A stretch of 64,000 nucleotides of DNA from Odontocerum albicorne (lineage: Eukaryota > Arthropoda > Insecta > Trichoptera > Odontoceridae), in the NCBI GenBank assembly GCA_949825065.1, contig OX463865.1:20383115-20447114 (forward strand). Reading direction: 5' to 3'. Below the pieces are notes generated by a model, which was given only the letters and a program-made list of their open reading frames with translations, was not told the DNA's origin and made no database searches. Both the position numbers and the translations under genes were made by a program. Numbering within the stretch: the stretch's first letter is position 1; each line of letters opens with the position of its first letter. This document shows positions 1 through 10,654 of this stretch, in pieces.

Positions 1-264
1 CCTGGCTTTTCACGTAACCCCAGAGAAAATAGTCCGACGGTGTCAGATCACATGATCTTGGTGGCCAATTAACAACACCGTTTACGGAGATTACAATACA
101 TAAAATAATACAACAATTTGAACGCGTTGTTGTATTGTATACGACTCCATTTTTATAAATGTCATACATTACACTTCTCAAATGTCCCAAAACCCAGGCA
201 TGTTCGCGACGCCATCTGTGTTTTATTCAAGAATTTCAAAAACCGCTCATTTTGAAAGACCCTT
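1..264 (-). mobile_element. Tc1/mariner-like element, 3' portion, cut by window edge
   Basis: Right part of a short Tc1/mariner-like element; two fuller copies lie at 29313-29857 and 58122-58670. The minus strand encodes the transposase stretch WPPRSCDLTPLDYFLWG in those copies, which is the region of the last catalytic aspartate in this superfamily. The terminus at about 245-264 reads as the shared inverted terminal repeat (a run of A, then CTCATTTTGAAAGACCC) next to TA. The frame is broken, so it is a fossil. Confidence 0.8.
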
Positions 265-774
265 TATATGGTCTGATATGAATAGAGGACGAAGAAAGGG
301 TAAACAGAGGAAAGAGTGGAAGATGGAGAAATTTTAACTGATGTACGAGACTCGATCTTACCATCTCATAATGCCAGGAGCACAGACATAATCAAGGGTG
401 ACGACGTTCACACGGAACCAGAGTCAAGGAATCAATACGCGGTCTTACTCCGCGCCGCTAGGCAGAGTGGAATCTCCATTTATGGGAGGACTCGCCTATA
501 ACGGGACTGCCGGGTGGTCGACCTCCCCTCCTGGACCTGCAGCTTGAGGTGCAGATCTTCAGACACAACTTAACAGTGAACACTAGCGTGTAAGAGTGAT
601 GAGTTCATATTATAATCTACTTTCTCTAATCGCTAATAGATTTTGGTTTGTGTCACAGTTTTTCCTTTGGTGTAGTAAAAAAAACATTAAGCACTTAAAA
701 AATTACTTATTTTGCTCCATCTTCAATATGATGGCAATAAAACAGCTCAAGCATATTTGATCGGAGAAAGCAAG
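265..774. other. Unassigned spacer with one short ORF
   Basis: About 510 bases with no recognised element. A 61-codon plus-strand frame at 316-501 is open, but it has no recognisable motif or splice context and I do not call it a gene. Confidence 0.4.
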
Positions 775-1854
775 ATATCTGTCGGAGAAAGCAGAGAGGA
801 GACAGCGCTAGACTTTCCTGTCTACAAACATCTTTAGTCTTTCCATATCCTTCTCAAACAACTCCGTCGATTTCTCTAATTTTCCTTCCTTCAAAATATT
901 CACTTGATACAATCATACAGTCTTCATCTCACACGTCTTCCACTCACATTTACACTAAATATTGCCTTTTTAAGTCTTTTCGTTTTACATGTCCAAACCA
1001 TTTCAGAGTGCTCTTTTTACCTTACACATACGTCCTTAATCACTTAATTCCGTTTTCTATCATACATTGTCATCCCATGTATTCTTCTCAGTGCTCGCAT
1101 TTCTACAGTATATATTCGGCTCTTTTCAGTATTTTTCCACGTTAACGTTTCACTCTCATACATTCAAGTTGGTACTTAAATACTTCTTAGACTATATCAT
1201 CTTAGCAGATTTTACAGTCCAGTTCGAGTATATATGTTTAAGGACCTCATTTACTTTGTTTCCTATCGCTACACGCCGTTCGATATCCCTCGTAACTCCT
1301 ATTTCGTTTGAGAAAATACTAGTCAAATAGCAGAATTCTTCGACTTGCTCTATTCTTTCATCTCTCACTCATACATCGCATTAACATTTCCTTTCACACT
1401 TTTCTTTCACCATGACTTTAGATGTCGCTACAAATCTTTACGTCTCTCATACAATTTACTTATCAGACTGTATAATGCATCCTTTCTCCGCTAAACACTA
1501 CCATGCCATCAGCATACAGCAATTGACACGCATTCCCATTCTATATTTTATATCATCCATCAATCTTTGTAGTTCATTCACATATAGATCTATGTAAATA
1601 TTCAAGAACCAGGGTGACATTAAACATCCTTGCTTTGCCCCTTTTGAAATATTAAACATCTCAATGAAGGAATCGTGCACTCTAGTCAAGGCGCACGCTC
1701 TACTTTCAGCACAAAGTACACAATATCACTATTTATTTAGATTCAACACCATGTGCGTTCAATATTTTCGATAGCTTGCCTCTTGTCATATACTTCTTCA
1801 AATAAGTTCTTGTCATATTGCCTCTTGTCATATACTTCTTCATATTGCCATATA

Positions 1855-2983
1855 CAGTGGAACCTCTCATAACGAGCACCTCTCATAACGAGTAATTCGC
1901 ATAACGAGCTAAACAGATTGTGAAAAAAATGCTCCCTTAACGAGCGGCATTTCGCATAACGAGTGACGCAGAAAGGGGAAGTCCCACCTTCACGTCACTC
2001 ACTTGTGAGCCGGGACTTCCGCGCCAGTGCGTCAGTCTCTGGTTAGCATTCGTTCCGCTAGCGCGTTAGTGTCACATGTGATCACACATTTTTCCAAACT
2101 TGTGTTCAGACATTATTTGTAATTTTTTTTGTGCAAAGTTTAATAACCCTTGCAAAAATGTCCCTGAAGAAAAAGCCACAAAAAGACAGCCATAAGAGAA
2201 TAAAAGTAACTGTAGAAATGAAACGAGGTGTGAGCGTGGCTGATCTAGCGCGCACATACAATCGGTCTATATCAACGATTTGCTCTATCCTCAAGAACAA
2301 GGACAAAATTAAGAAGATAGATGCTTCAAAGGGAGTGTCAAGAATGTCTACGAAACGGTTACCTATTCTTGATGATGTTGAAAGGTTGCTTCTCATATGG
2401 ATAAACGAAAAGTAATTGCAAGGCGATAATATTAACGAAAACATCATTTGTGAGAAGGCGAAAGTTATTTTCGCCGACCTCGTTAAGAAGACGCCAGGAT
2501 CATCAACTGCCGAAAAAGAAGTACAATTTAAGGGAAGTCACGGATGGTTCGAGAAATTTAAGAGAAGAACCGGCATCCACAGCGTTGTGAGGCACGGTGA
2601 AGCAGCAAGCTCTGACACAAAGGTAGCAGAGAACTTCATCAGCGACTATAAGAAGCTCGTAGATTCTGAGGGTTACCGGATTTTACTTCTAGTCAAAAAG
2701 AATTAATTATTTGTCATAAATTCATAAATAAAAAACTAGTTATTTCGATTTTTTTATTGTTTTTTGCAAATCGAAATCGCATTCCGGGTTGTTACGCTCC
2801 TTAACAATTTATAAGTATGTAATTTTATTTGAATATAAAAAAAAATGAGTATTTTTTTCGGCATGGAACGCATTATCGTATTTTACATTGATTTATATGG
2901 GAAAAATTGTTTCGCATAACGAGTGTTTCACATAACGAGTAAGATTCTGGAACGAATTATTCTCGTTATGAGAGGTTCCACTG
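1855..2983 (+). mobile_element. pogo/Tigger-type DNA transposon, internally deleted
   Basis: Perfect 22-bp inverted termini, CAGTGGAACCTCTCATAACG plus AG, flanked on both sides by TA, the target duplication of Tc1/mariner/pogo elements. Subterminal copies of CATAACGAG lie at both ends. At 1129 bp it is shorter than an autonomous Tigger, because the transposase lacks its DDE domain. It inserted into the reverse transcriptase fossil that continues on both sides. Confidence 0.9.
2158..2706 (+). pseudogene. Tigger-like transposase, N-terminal DNA-binding part with in-frame stop
   Basis: The ATG at 2158 begins MSLKKKPQKDSHKRIKV. Residues of about 10-60 form the first (CENP-B/psq-type) helix-turn-helix, with GVSVADLARTYNRSISTI. 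After one TAA at 2413-2415 the same frame continues with the second CENP-B-type HTH block, including HGWFEKFKRRTGI and RHGEAASSDT. It then ends at about 182 codons, whereas Tigger transposases are around 450-550 residues. The whole catalytic DDE domain is absent, so this copy could at most bind DNA. The single stop in an otherwise open frame suggests a fairly young defect. Confidence 0.8.
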
Positions 2984-3169
2984 TATCTAAGTCCACAAAC
3001 GCCAAAATACACCGTTTTTTTTGTTTGCCATACATTTTCCCCAAGAATCTGATCCACGCATCCTCTTAAAAAGGTACCCTGAGCATCCCACGTGTTCCTT
3101 TCAGTCTTAATATAAATAAAATCAAATAATTGTTAATAACATTAATACATAAAAAAATATAAAACTCAC

Positions 3170-4954
3170 CACTGTCGTTCATCTCCCTCGACATCAGAGC
3201 TTCGGTGGCTTGGACAAGCCTCGAGTTCTTGGCGAATACTACGCTGTTATCCACATCGCTGTGGTCGTCCAGGCTCTCGATGGAAGCCAGGTAAGCTGAG
3301 TTCACTCCGCCCTTGTTCTGAGCTCCACTGCTAGAAGTGGAACTTGAAGACGCGATAGAACTCATCGACAAAGGTCTCGGAACTTGACTCTGTACTTCCA
3401 ATCTCTCGTGTTCAGATTGATTGGAAAGCTTCAAGTTGCTGGTACTCCCAGAACCATGTGTATAAAGCATGGAAGAATTGGGTTGACATGAAACACCTTT
3501 AGAACGATCTTCATCAAGAACTTGCACTTCTTTGGTTCGACTTCTATCAAACTGTCCATCTTGAGTACAGATTTTATCGAAAGCAGTTCCATCTTTGGTA
3601 GGATTCTGATCGAATTGTCTCGTTTTTGAATCTGGTCGAGGCATATCGCTTGATTCGGTAATGTTTCTGATCGCTAACGCTATATTCAAAGCAGCAGGTT
3701 TAGAAGGACTAATTTTAGATTTTGTTTTAGTGTCTTCGAGTTTCTTTTCAGGAGAATCAATAATGACAAAGTCTGCAATGTCTATTTCCATTGAATCATC
3801 TTTAGCCAATTGTTTTTTAACGTTTTCTTTGTCTGTTTCCGGATTATCTATAAATGGCAACGGATCCACTTGTACAGCTTTCTTATTGCTCATAGGAACA
3901 TCGTAAATGGCTGAAGAATTCACAGGTACATCGTATATCGATTGAGCTCCATCTTCTTTATCGGAAGAAATTGCCTTTTTGGGCTTCTTCTCTGGTGAAA
4001 AACTGGACAAATTACTAGTTGATGGAGACCATTCGTTAGTTTCTCGGTTCATCAAATTTGATTTTGTGGGTGACACAAAAGTTGCGCAACCAGTATTCAA
4101 TGGCACTGATGGATGATTAGTCCTAACGTTGATTTTAGTCAAACTGGATGATAGATCTGTTGGCGTATCGTATATGTCTGCCGTGGATATAATATCTACA
4201 CCAGACTGTGTTATTTTGGATGTAGCTCCCATGAGAGGGATGTTGGATTGTCTAGGTAATCTGTGCGATGCCCTGCCTACTGCAGCTAGTCCCGATTGTT
4301 TCTTTGGCTGCGGGACAGAAGGTTTCGGACTCGGACTATCAGCACCGGCACTGCTGAGCATTCTTTTGACATTTGGAGATAGATTGTCGAAACTGTTGGA
4401 ACTTGTCAGATTTTTGTCTGTCCAATGTCTTCTACTCGATTCCACTTTCGCCACTACTTCACTGTTTAGTTTTGATATCACATTCACACGTTCATCGTCA
4501 CTAATTTTCACTTTTGTTCCACTTTTAACTTCTTCCCCACTGACTCTAGATTGGTCGATATTTGTTTGATCAATAGTCTCTTCAATTTTAGAAGTTTTTT
4601 CTCCGGAATCACCCGATTTACTTTTCCGTAAACTAAAGCTTTTGAGCCTACTTACGTAACTAGTTTTCGTGGAGTTGGTTTCACGATTGAGAGTCTGTAA
4701 AGGTTGTGGCTGTTGAATCGGACTGGCATCGCTGGAGAAGCCGGGAAGTTTAACACTTCCAGCAATCAGTCTGGGGTCTTTGGAGGGGGAACTGGAAGCT
4801 GGGGAAGCCATCTTCCTCTTGACCTCATCCCTCTTGGCTATTTGCGCAGAAGAGTTCTCCTTGGCGGGTTTGGACACTATATCTGAGGCTTTCAACGGTG
4901 GCTCTAACAAGGAGTCGTAAAGGCCGAGTATAGGCGTAAGATCAGTTGTGCTCC
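3170..4954 (-). CDS. Internal coding exon of a host gene: disordered Ser-rich protein with YDVP motifs
   Basis: A single open frame of 1785 bases (594 full codons plus a split codon at each end) bounded by a TTTACAG acceptor just above 4954 and a G|GTGAGT donor at 3170/3169; both boundaries are phase 1. The protein starts STTDLTPILGLYDSLLEPP and is rich in Ser, Thr, Pro and Lys with no globular domain or membrane segment visible. It carries IYDTP, SIYDVP and AIYDVP; YxxP sites of this type are known ligands for SH2 domains of Crk/Nck/Abl-type adaptors. A basic stretch, RLKSFSLRKSK, and a Ser run, SIASSSSTSSSG, are also present. Inference: a signalling or cytoskeletal scaffold; I cannot name the gene (a RIN/sprint-type or Cas-like protein was considered but not established). 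Other exons are not visible in this window. Confidence 0.75.
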
Positions 4955-5196
4955 CTGTAAAGAAAAGTAATTATAAGATATGGATAATACGAGTACAGTT
5001 TCTTGGTTTATTTATTTTGGTAGTGTTTTGGAAAGTGAGATGATTTATTTTACTGACATAACATAAGTCATAGTTAAACAAACACAATGAAGATAAAACA
5101 ATTGAGACACCTAATATAAGAAATTATATCCTATACGTATGAAAAATTTCAACATATAGTCAGAAGGTCAATCGATGCCTACGTCACTTCACTAAT
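4955..5196. other. Probable intron sequence upstream of the host exon
   Basis: AT-rich, without open frames or recognisable repeats; it follows the 3' splice site of the minus-strand exon. Confidence 0.5.
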
Positions 5197-5809
5197 TTAG
5201 CCCTTCCTGTCCCGTGATGTGTAACTAGTAAACATTGCTTCTAAAAACTTTGATATCTCTATAAATATAATAAATACTGGGTTCAGATTTTAGGTATTCC
5301 TCAGTAATACATTTACGCATTCAATAAAAAAAAAATATTAATAATAATTAGCACTTATCGGCCATATCAGAGATATTTTGTGAAAATCGGGAATAAATTC
5401 ACCAATACAATCAAACGTGTGCCAGTGTGTGACATAGGTATATTCATTCTAAAAAACCGCTATGGGTGAGGAAGTGACGCTATTTACGTCTCACTCTCAT
5501 TCTACTTCGGTATATGGGAACTCCAGAAATAGAATCTCAGTTCGTTCCCTTGACTCGCTCAGTAGTCAACGTGTTTTCGTTCGAGGTGGTCGTCTCGCAC
5601 GTTTTGTGAACGTCGTCCGATGTTTTTTTTTCATGTTTTAGCAATTAAATCTCAATTATTATCACTTTTGACTTCAAATTTAATTAATATAAGCGATTGG
5701 CTATGAATATTCTTATTTCATCGATTTTAAATCGCTCATTTTTACATGTGTATTCAATACACAGCACCCGAACGTTCGGATTTTTTTAGCACAGGAAGGG
5801 AAAGGTTAA
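5197..5809. mobile_element. TTAA MITE (piggyBac-type), family P1 copy a
   Basis: Non-autonomous element of 613 bp. Its left end is TTAG (decayed TTAA) followed by CCCTTCCTGTCCC; its right end is CACAGGAAGGGAAAGG followed by TTAA. Three related copies lie at 18322-18961, 20423-21008 and 43920-44394. All share an internal AT-rich core (repeated AATAAT next to a TTATCG-like stretch) and no ORF. TTAA target sites with short CCCTT-type termini point to piggyBac-superfamily mobilisation. Confidence 0.8.
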
Positions 5810-5962
5810 TCTACCACATCATCATAAGAAGAAGGACGAGTACAGTGAAAGAGAGAGAGAGAGAGAGAAAAACACACTCACATAACTTTCGTTACTGTAT
5901 ATTATCAAAATTGTTATTTTTTTTATAAAATACAATCCACCCAAACTAGAATGACTTGTGCC

Positions 5963-6008
5963 ACCAAATTAAAGTCATTGTGCAATTACATCAGTATAAT
6001 AAAGACAT
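5963..6008. repeat. 30-bp tandem array, left remnant
   Basis: One and a half units of the CATTGTGCAATTACATCAGT-type 30-bp repeat that resumes at 6733. The array was split by the solo LTR at 6009-6732. Confidence 0.85.
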
Positions 6009-6732
6009 TGTACCAGACAGGTACAAAGACTGTAGAAATAAATAGATCGTTGGTCGCCGCGTAGCGCTCGAAGAATCGACGTCGCGAATTCCGTAGCGAA
6101 GATCCAGCAGAAGAAGAAGAAGAAGAGCAGGGAGAGATTCCTCTCAGGCAGCTTGATGTAGGGTAGCGGGTCTCAAGTAAAAACACGGTAAATTCGGTAT
6201 TACTGAGAATGTATTTCAACGAGAAGTGGTGAGAAGTGCCTTACAAATTGGGTGGTACCCTCTATATTAGTGGAAAGTCGGCCAGAGTAAGCGCCCGTCA
6301 GCCGTGAGGCAAACCCACGTTAGGGTGTCGGGGGGCTGCTTAAACTGACCGCCTTTTGACCTAGTCTCGATGGCCCGGCCGCCGCACATTTTTCTGCGCG
6401 GTCGCGAGCTCATTCGGATTCAAAGTGACATAAAATAATGACACACAAATATAGTATATGACATACAAATTTACCACAAATTTACATACGACATATGGAA
6501 TACTTAACATGTACAATTACAGGAACTTAAACAGATTTACATACAGGAACATTTGAACAGACATTTACATACATAAACATGAGCATATAGCATTTACAGG
6601 TACAAATACAGGCTTACATACAAAACATTTACCTTATTCTAGAATTACAGAGTTGTATATTTTTACAGATCTACACCGTGTCAGTTTCCTCATATTACAC
6701 ACACACACGGGTGGCGGCACACGTCCGATACA
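6009..6732 (-). mobile_element. Solo LTR, family L, copy A
   Basis: A 724-bp unit read on the minus strand from TGTATCGGACGTGTGCC to GGTACA, so TG...CA ends, flanked by the perfect 5-bp duplication GACAT (6004-6008 and 6733-6737). There is no internal retrotransposon sequence, which indicates LTR-LTR recombination to a solo LTR. Most similar to copy B at 52834-53397, sharing the TTCTGCTGGATCTTCGCTAC-type stretch. It contains a GC-rich section around 6290-6410. Confidence 0.9.
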
Positions 6733-6893
6733 GACATTGCGCAATTACATCAGTATAATAAAGACATTGTGCAATTACATCAGTATAATAAAGTCATTGT
6801 GCAATTACATCAGTATAATAAAGTCATTGTGCAATTACATCAGTATAATAAAGTCATTGTGCAATTACATCAGTATAATAAAGAGTCAATATA
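6733..6893. repeat. 30-bp tandem array, main block
   Basis: About five units of the 30-bp repeat ending TCAGTATAATAAAG. An apparent plus-strand ORF across it (repeated CNYISIIK) exists only because the unit is divisible by three and lacks stops in that frame. Confidence 0.9.
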
Positions 6894-6999
6894 ATAAAAC
6901 GAATTATAAAACATGACAAATCTAGCTTCAAAAATTAAACAATCGATAAGTTGATTCCTTGGCAAAGGAAGCACGTTCTACCGGTTGTCCTCAATCTAA

Positions 7000-7077
7000 C
7001 TTTTTTCTCTGCCAGTAACTGATCTTTTTTTCTCTGCCAGTAACTGATCTTTTTTCTCTGCCAGTAACTGATCTTTT
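7000..7077. repeat. Three-copy 25-bp tandem repeat
   Basis: Three successive copies of TTTTTTCTCTGCCAGTAACT plus GATC, differing mainly in T-run length. Confidence 0.9.
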
Positions 7078-7094
7078 AAATAAAATTAAACATG

Positions 7095-7498
7095 ATACTT
7101 GGCACCGATGAGCGTTGGATTGGGATATAACTGGCGTATATAAGGGCTGTAGATATAAATCAATTAAAAAAACTATCCCTTTGAAACCTTGATTTAATAT
7201 AATAAGAATGAACAAGATGGAAGTGTCTGTCGTGTGTCGTTTTCGGACGAGCCACTGCGTGGTGGCTAGTCACATTTACAGAATGGGCATTGTGGAAAAT
7301 CCCGGCTGCGAGTGTAGTTTGGATGATGAAACTACAGACCATGTATTTTTCGGTTGTCCTTTGCGAGACAGATTTTATTTACTCAAATCCATATCTTTAC
7401 CGCGTCAAATGAATGCTGCGTTTCTTCTTTCTTCGTGGAACTTTTCCACTTATAGATCGATTGTTATATTTTTGAAGCTTAATCAGTTGAAACTTTAA
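7095..7498 (+). pseudogene. LINE ORF2 C-terminal end (RNase H / Cys-rich tail)
   Basis: The frame from about 7208 reads VVCRFRTSHCVVASHIYRMG followed by PGCECSLDDETTDHVFFGCP. This is the C-terminal part of Jockey/I-type LINE ORF2 proteins: the end of the RNase H domain (RLRTGHxxxxSHLHRIG) and the CxC...H...C motif. It is a 5'-truncated fragment ending at a stop at 7496-7498. Confidence 0.75.
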
Positions 7499-7620
7499 AT
7501 TATCTAGAATTGTCATATTTAAAAATTGGTTTTGTTATATTGAGTTATATAATTGCATAATGACTTATTTGGTGGTAAAATTCATCCTAGTTTGGGTGGA
7601 TTGTCTATTATAAATAAAAA

Positions 7621-8769
7621 GTATAGGAAAAAACATAGTGCGTATAGGGTATAAAAAACATAGTGCGTATAGGGTATAAAAAACATAGAGCGTATAGGGT
7701 ATAAAAAACATAGTGCGTATAGGGTATAAAAAACATAGTGCGTATAGGGTATAAAAACATAGTGCGTATAGGGTATAAAAAACATAGTGCGTATAGGGTA
7801 TAAAAAACATAGTGCGTATAGGGTATAAAAACATAGTGCGTATAGGGTATAAAAAACATAGTTCGTATAGGGTATAAAAACATAGTGCGTATAGGGTATA
7901 AAAAACATAGTGCGTATAGGGTATATAAAACATAGTGCGTATCGGGTATAAAAAACATAGTGCGTATAGGGTATAAAAAACATAGTGCGTATAGGGTATA
8001 AAAAACATAGTTCGTATAGGGTATAAAAAACATAGTGCGTATAGGGTATAAAAAACATAGTGCGTATAGGGTATAAAAAACATAGTGCGTATAGGGTATA
8101 AAAAACATAGTGCGTATAGGGTATAAAAACATAGTGCGTATAGGGTATAAAAAACATAGTTCGTATAGGGTATAAAAAACATAGTGCGTATAGGGTATAA
8201 AAAACATAGTGCGTATAGGGTATATAAAACATAGTGCGTATAGGGTATAAAAAACATAGTGCGTATAGGGTATAAAAACATAGTGCGTATAGGGTATATA
8301 AAACATAGTTCGTATAGGGTATAAAAAACATAGTGCGTATAGGGTATAAAAAACATAGTGCGTATAGGGTATAAAAAACATAGTGCGTATAGGGTATAAA
8401 AAACATAGTGCGTATAGGGTATAAAAAACATAGTGCGTATAGGGTATAAAAAACATAGTGCGTATAGGGTATAAAAACATAGTGCGTATAGGGTATAAAA
8501 AACATAGTTCGTATAGGGTATAAAAAACATAGTGCGTATAGGGTATATAAAACATAGTGCGTATAGGGTATATAAAACATAGTGCGTATAGGGTATAAAA
8601 AACATAGTGCGTATAGGGTATAAAAAACATAGTGCGTACAGGGTATGAAAAACATAGTGCGTATAGGGTATAAAAAACATAGTGCGTATAGGGTATAAAA
8701 AACATAGTGCGTATAGGGTATGAAAAACATAGTGCGTATAGGGTATAAAAAACATAGTGCGTATACGGT
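7621..8769. repeat. 25-bp satellite array, about 45 copies
   Basis: Unit GTGCGTATAGGGTATAAAAA plus ACATA. Variants include 24-bp units (one A fewer), TTCGTAT for GTGCGTAT, and TATATAAAA. The unit has no stop in any minus-strand frame, and 25 is not a multiple of three, so all three minus frames stay open for about 380-396 codons with the same cyclic peptide (IPYTHYVFYTLYALCFLYPI). These are not genes. Confidence 0.95.
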
Positions 8770-9410
8770 CGCGGAAATACCCGCGGTTTCAAATACCCAC
8801 TGGGGATGTTAGACCGTATCCCCCGTGGATAAAGAGGTAATAATCTTTCTGTTGCAAAAATAAATTTATCATTACTATTACAAAAATATCATATACACAT
8901 ATGGGACGTAGAAGAAGCTATGTGTGGTTAGAAATACGAAGAGATCTGCCCCTTCTCTTCGTCTCAAAATACACATGGTGCGGTGCGATAGGCTAACTTT
9001 ATATTAATTAAGCCGCGGCGCAGGGACAATGGCATTGATATTTTTGTAACATTTCGTCAGAATGAGTTTGATATAAATATCCCCAGCTTTTGGGCGTTTC
9101 GATTGGATTGTGTCGATATACTATATTTATTTTTGCTGAAAGTTGTCAAATCTTACGAGCGGCTGTAAAAATATCAAGCGAGTTAAAAAGGTACAGGAAG
9201 ACCTCTACTTTCGTAAGCAACATGTCTAATATCTAGTCCTCATGACATAAAATAAGATACCGAATGCAATAAAGTCAAAACGGTGCGTTAAATTCAGGCA
9301 GTAGATCGCAGCGTGGTTGTTATCGCAACAAGATTTTGAGTACATGAGAACGGTTAAGTTACATTAAAAATTTGTCTTAAATGTGGTATATTTGATGATT
9401 GTATGCGGGA
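8770..9410. other. Unassigned spacer with a LINE C-terminal scrap
   Basis: Mostly unassigned. Positions 9237-9355 match 52340-52445 (CAATAAAGNCAAAACGG...TTCAGGCAGT...TTGTTAT), the C-terminal scrap of a LINE ORF. Confidence 0.5.
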
Positions 9411-9420
9411 CATCGTGAGA

Positions 9421-9547
9421 TGAATTTTTGATTTATCTGAAATGATGAAATTTGATTTATCTGAAATGATGAATTTTGATTTATCTGAAATGATGAAATT
9501 CGATTTATCTGAAATGATGAAATTTGATTTATCTGAAATGATGAAGT
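9421..9547. repeat. 24-bp tandem repeat, five copies
   Basis: Unit TTTGATTTATCTGAAATGAT plus GAAA. The 24-bp period keeps one minus-strand frame open (repeated NFIISDKS), explaining the 75-codon ORF there. Confidence 0.9.
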
Positions 9548-9689
9548 ATATATATACCAGGTGTTGACTCACGTGGTACATACATATAATAAGTCTCCCA
9601 ACTTATAAAATTGATGAGAGTTTGTGATCGAGGTATTTAATAATTAATCAGCAATCGGCAAAAAGCATTAACTTACTTTTCTGTTTCTA

Positions 9690-9845
9690 TTAGCTCGGTA
9701 AGACACAGGCAAAAGCCTGGTTTACTGAGAATACGACCAATGAAAGGCGACAAACCCAGATCCACATAAATTGAGTGTTCACTTGAAATTACCTGTATTT
9801 ACTTGTTTTTCATAAATCATGTATTCATACAATTCAAAGTCTGTA
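9690..9845 (+). repeat. Interspersed repeat X, copy 1
   Basis: Shares GGCAAAAGCCTGGTTTACTG and the following ATGAAAGGCGACAAACCCAG with copies at 26835-26965 and 56735-56880. The third copy ends in AATAAAATAAATAAAT, so X is probably the 3' end of a retroposon. Confidence 0.7.
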
Positions 9846-9860
9846 AATCAATAGTTTACT

Positions 9861-10210
9861 ATTTTTCCCGTTAGCAATTTGTATATGTACGGATATAAAC
9901 ATTTATCTTTTCCAACGCTTAAGGAGTAATATTCAATCATTACCGTTTACCTATTCAGACCTGGCGTCCATTATAATGGACAAGGAGTTCATAATGATAA
10001 CAAATGAAGTTTAAGATACTGTACTATCGATTTTGAACATTTTGGGCGCCATCTATTTAAATTAATACGACATAATGTTGCATTTAGTGTAAATAATACA
10101 TTTACAAGCAAGAATATTTTTTTAAAACCTTAGAATTAATTCAGGTCTGAATATAAAAAAATGTGGGATAAAGCTATGGGTAAAATCCATACTCTGCAAT
10201 AAAGGTAATT
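9861..10210 (-). pseudogene. LINE fragment with a single copy of the 39-bp satellite unit
   Basis: Homologous to 17430-17580, the end of a Jockey/CR1-like ORF on the minus strand. Positions 9861-9900 contain one copy of the ATTTTTNCCGTTAGCAATTTG unit that is amplified at 16808-17466. The fragment is split by a MITE at 9954-10151. Confidence 0.7.
9954..10151. mobile_element. TA-flanked MITE of 198 bp
   Basis: Inverted ends TTCAGACCTG, flanked by TA on both sides. The homologous LINE copy near 17535 reads straight through the insertion point (CCCATTAGAAAAAATGTGAG), providing an empty site. No coding capacity. Confidence 0.75.
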
Positions 10211-10500
10211 TTACGACTCGGTTGTCTGACCAAGTCGCGCCTCTGTCATGATCCATAAATCACCGAGGTCTGGTCTGCCGCGGGCGCCACTCCTCCCCCT
10301 CCCCCTCGCCACCCTCCAAAGAGCGATGCAGACGCCGACTGCGGACGTTGACTTGACTGCCGGCCGACCCTACAATTCCCCGCGCGCCGCTGTGTACTGT
10401 ACACCCGAGTGATCCGCTTACGCTCGCGAGCAGTGCGGGCATGCCGCGCGTGACCTTACATAACTAGCGGTAGTTTCTGATACACCTTAGGAGGTCTTGA
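10211..10500. other. GC-rich island, unassigned
   Basis: Strongly GC-rich (blocks such as CCGCGGGCGCC and CCCCGCGCGCCGC) in an otherwise AT-rich window. A 60-codon minus frame exists, but no motif is recognisable. It could be a promoter-proximal or exon remnant, or part of an element; undecided. Confidence 0.35.
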
Positions 10501-10654
10501 TCATGCATGATCTCGTGATGAATAGTGCCTCTCAATAGAACCAGAATCCTTCTTCTGATGTATCATAGATCTATTGTGAAAATAGTTCTTGGGAAGACGA
10601 CCACCAGTTGTATGATATATCCACAGTTTAGGCGGCATGCGATGCCCTGCGGGG

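Larger units (their letters stand above)
775..3065 (-). pseudogene. RTE-like LINE reverse transcriptase fossil, split by a pogo copy
   Basis: Minus-strand reverse transcriptase fossil of a non-LTR retrotransposon. The clearest stretch, at 1498-1689, reads KGAKQGCLMSPWFLNIYID, the usual G(V/A)xQGC(L/V)xSPxLFNIyiD block before the catalytic YxDD. Lower coordinates carry the C-terminal STLKWFGHVKR block seen in many RTE-type ORFs, around 985-1020. Stops and frameshifts are frequent. A pogo/Tigger element (1855-2983) interrupts it; the upstream portion resumes at about 2986-3065 with a FVDLD-like stretch. It probably lies in an intron of the minus-strand host gene at 3170-4954. Confidence 0.75.

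Noticed and set aside
316..501. 61-codon plus-strand ORF
   Set aside because: No motif, no splice or repeat context; length expected by chance.
3661..4886. Plus-strand ORFs opposite the host exon
   Set aside because: They are antisense shadows of the minus-strand coding exon; composition follows its codon structure.
7621..8769. CRISPR-like array
   Set aside because: Repeats are directly contiguous with no unique spacers, and the context is a eukaryotic repeat field.
7565..8792. Three overlapping minus-strand ORFs of 382-396 codons
   Set aside because: They lie wholly in the 25-bp satellite; the repeating peptide is a by-product of a stop-free unit.
9354..9581. 75-codon minus ORF with repeated NFIISDKS
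   Set aside because: Generated by the 24-bp tandem repeat.
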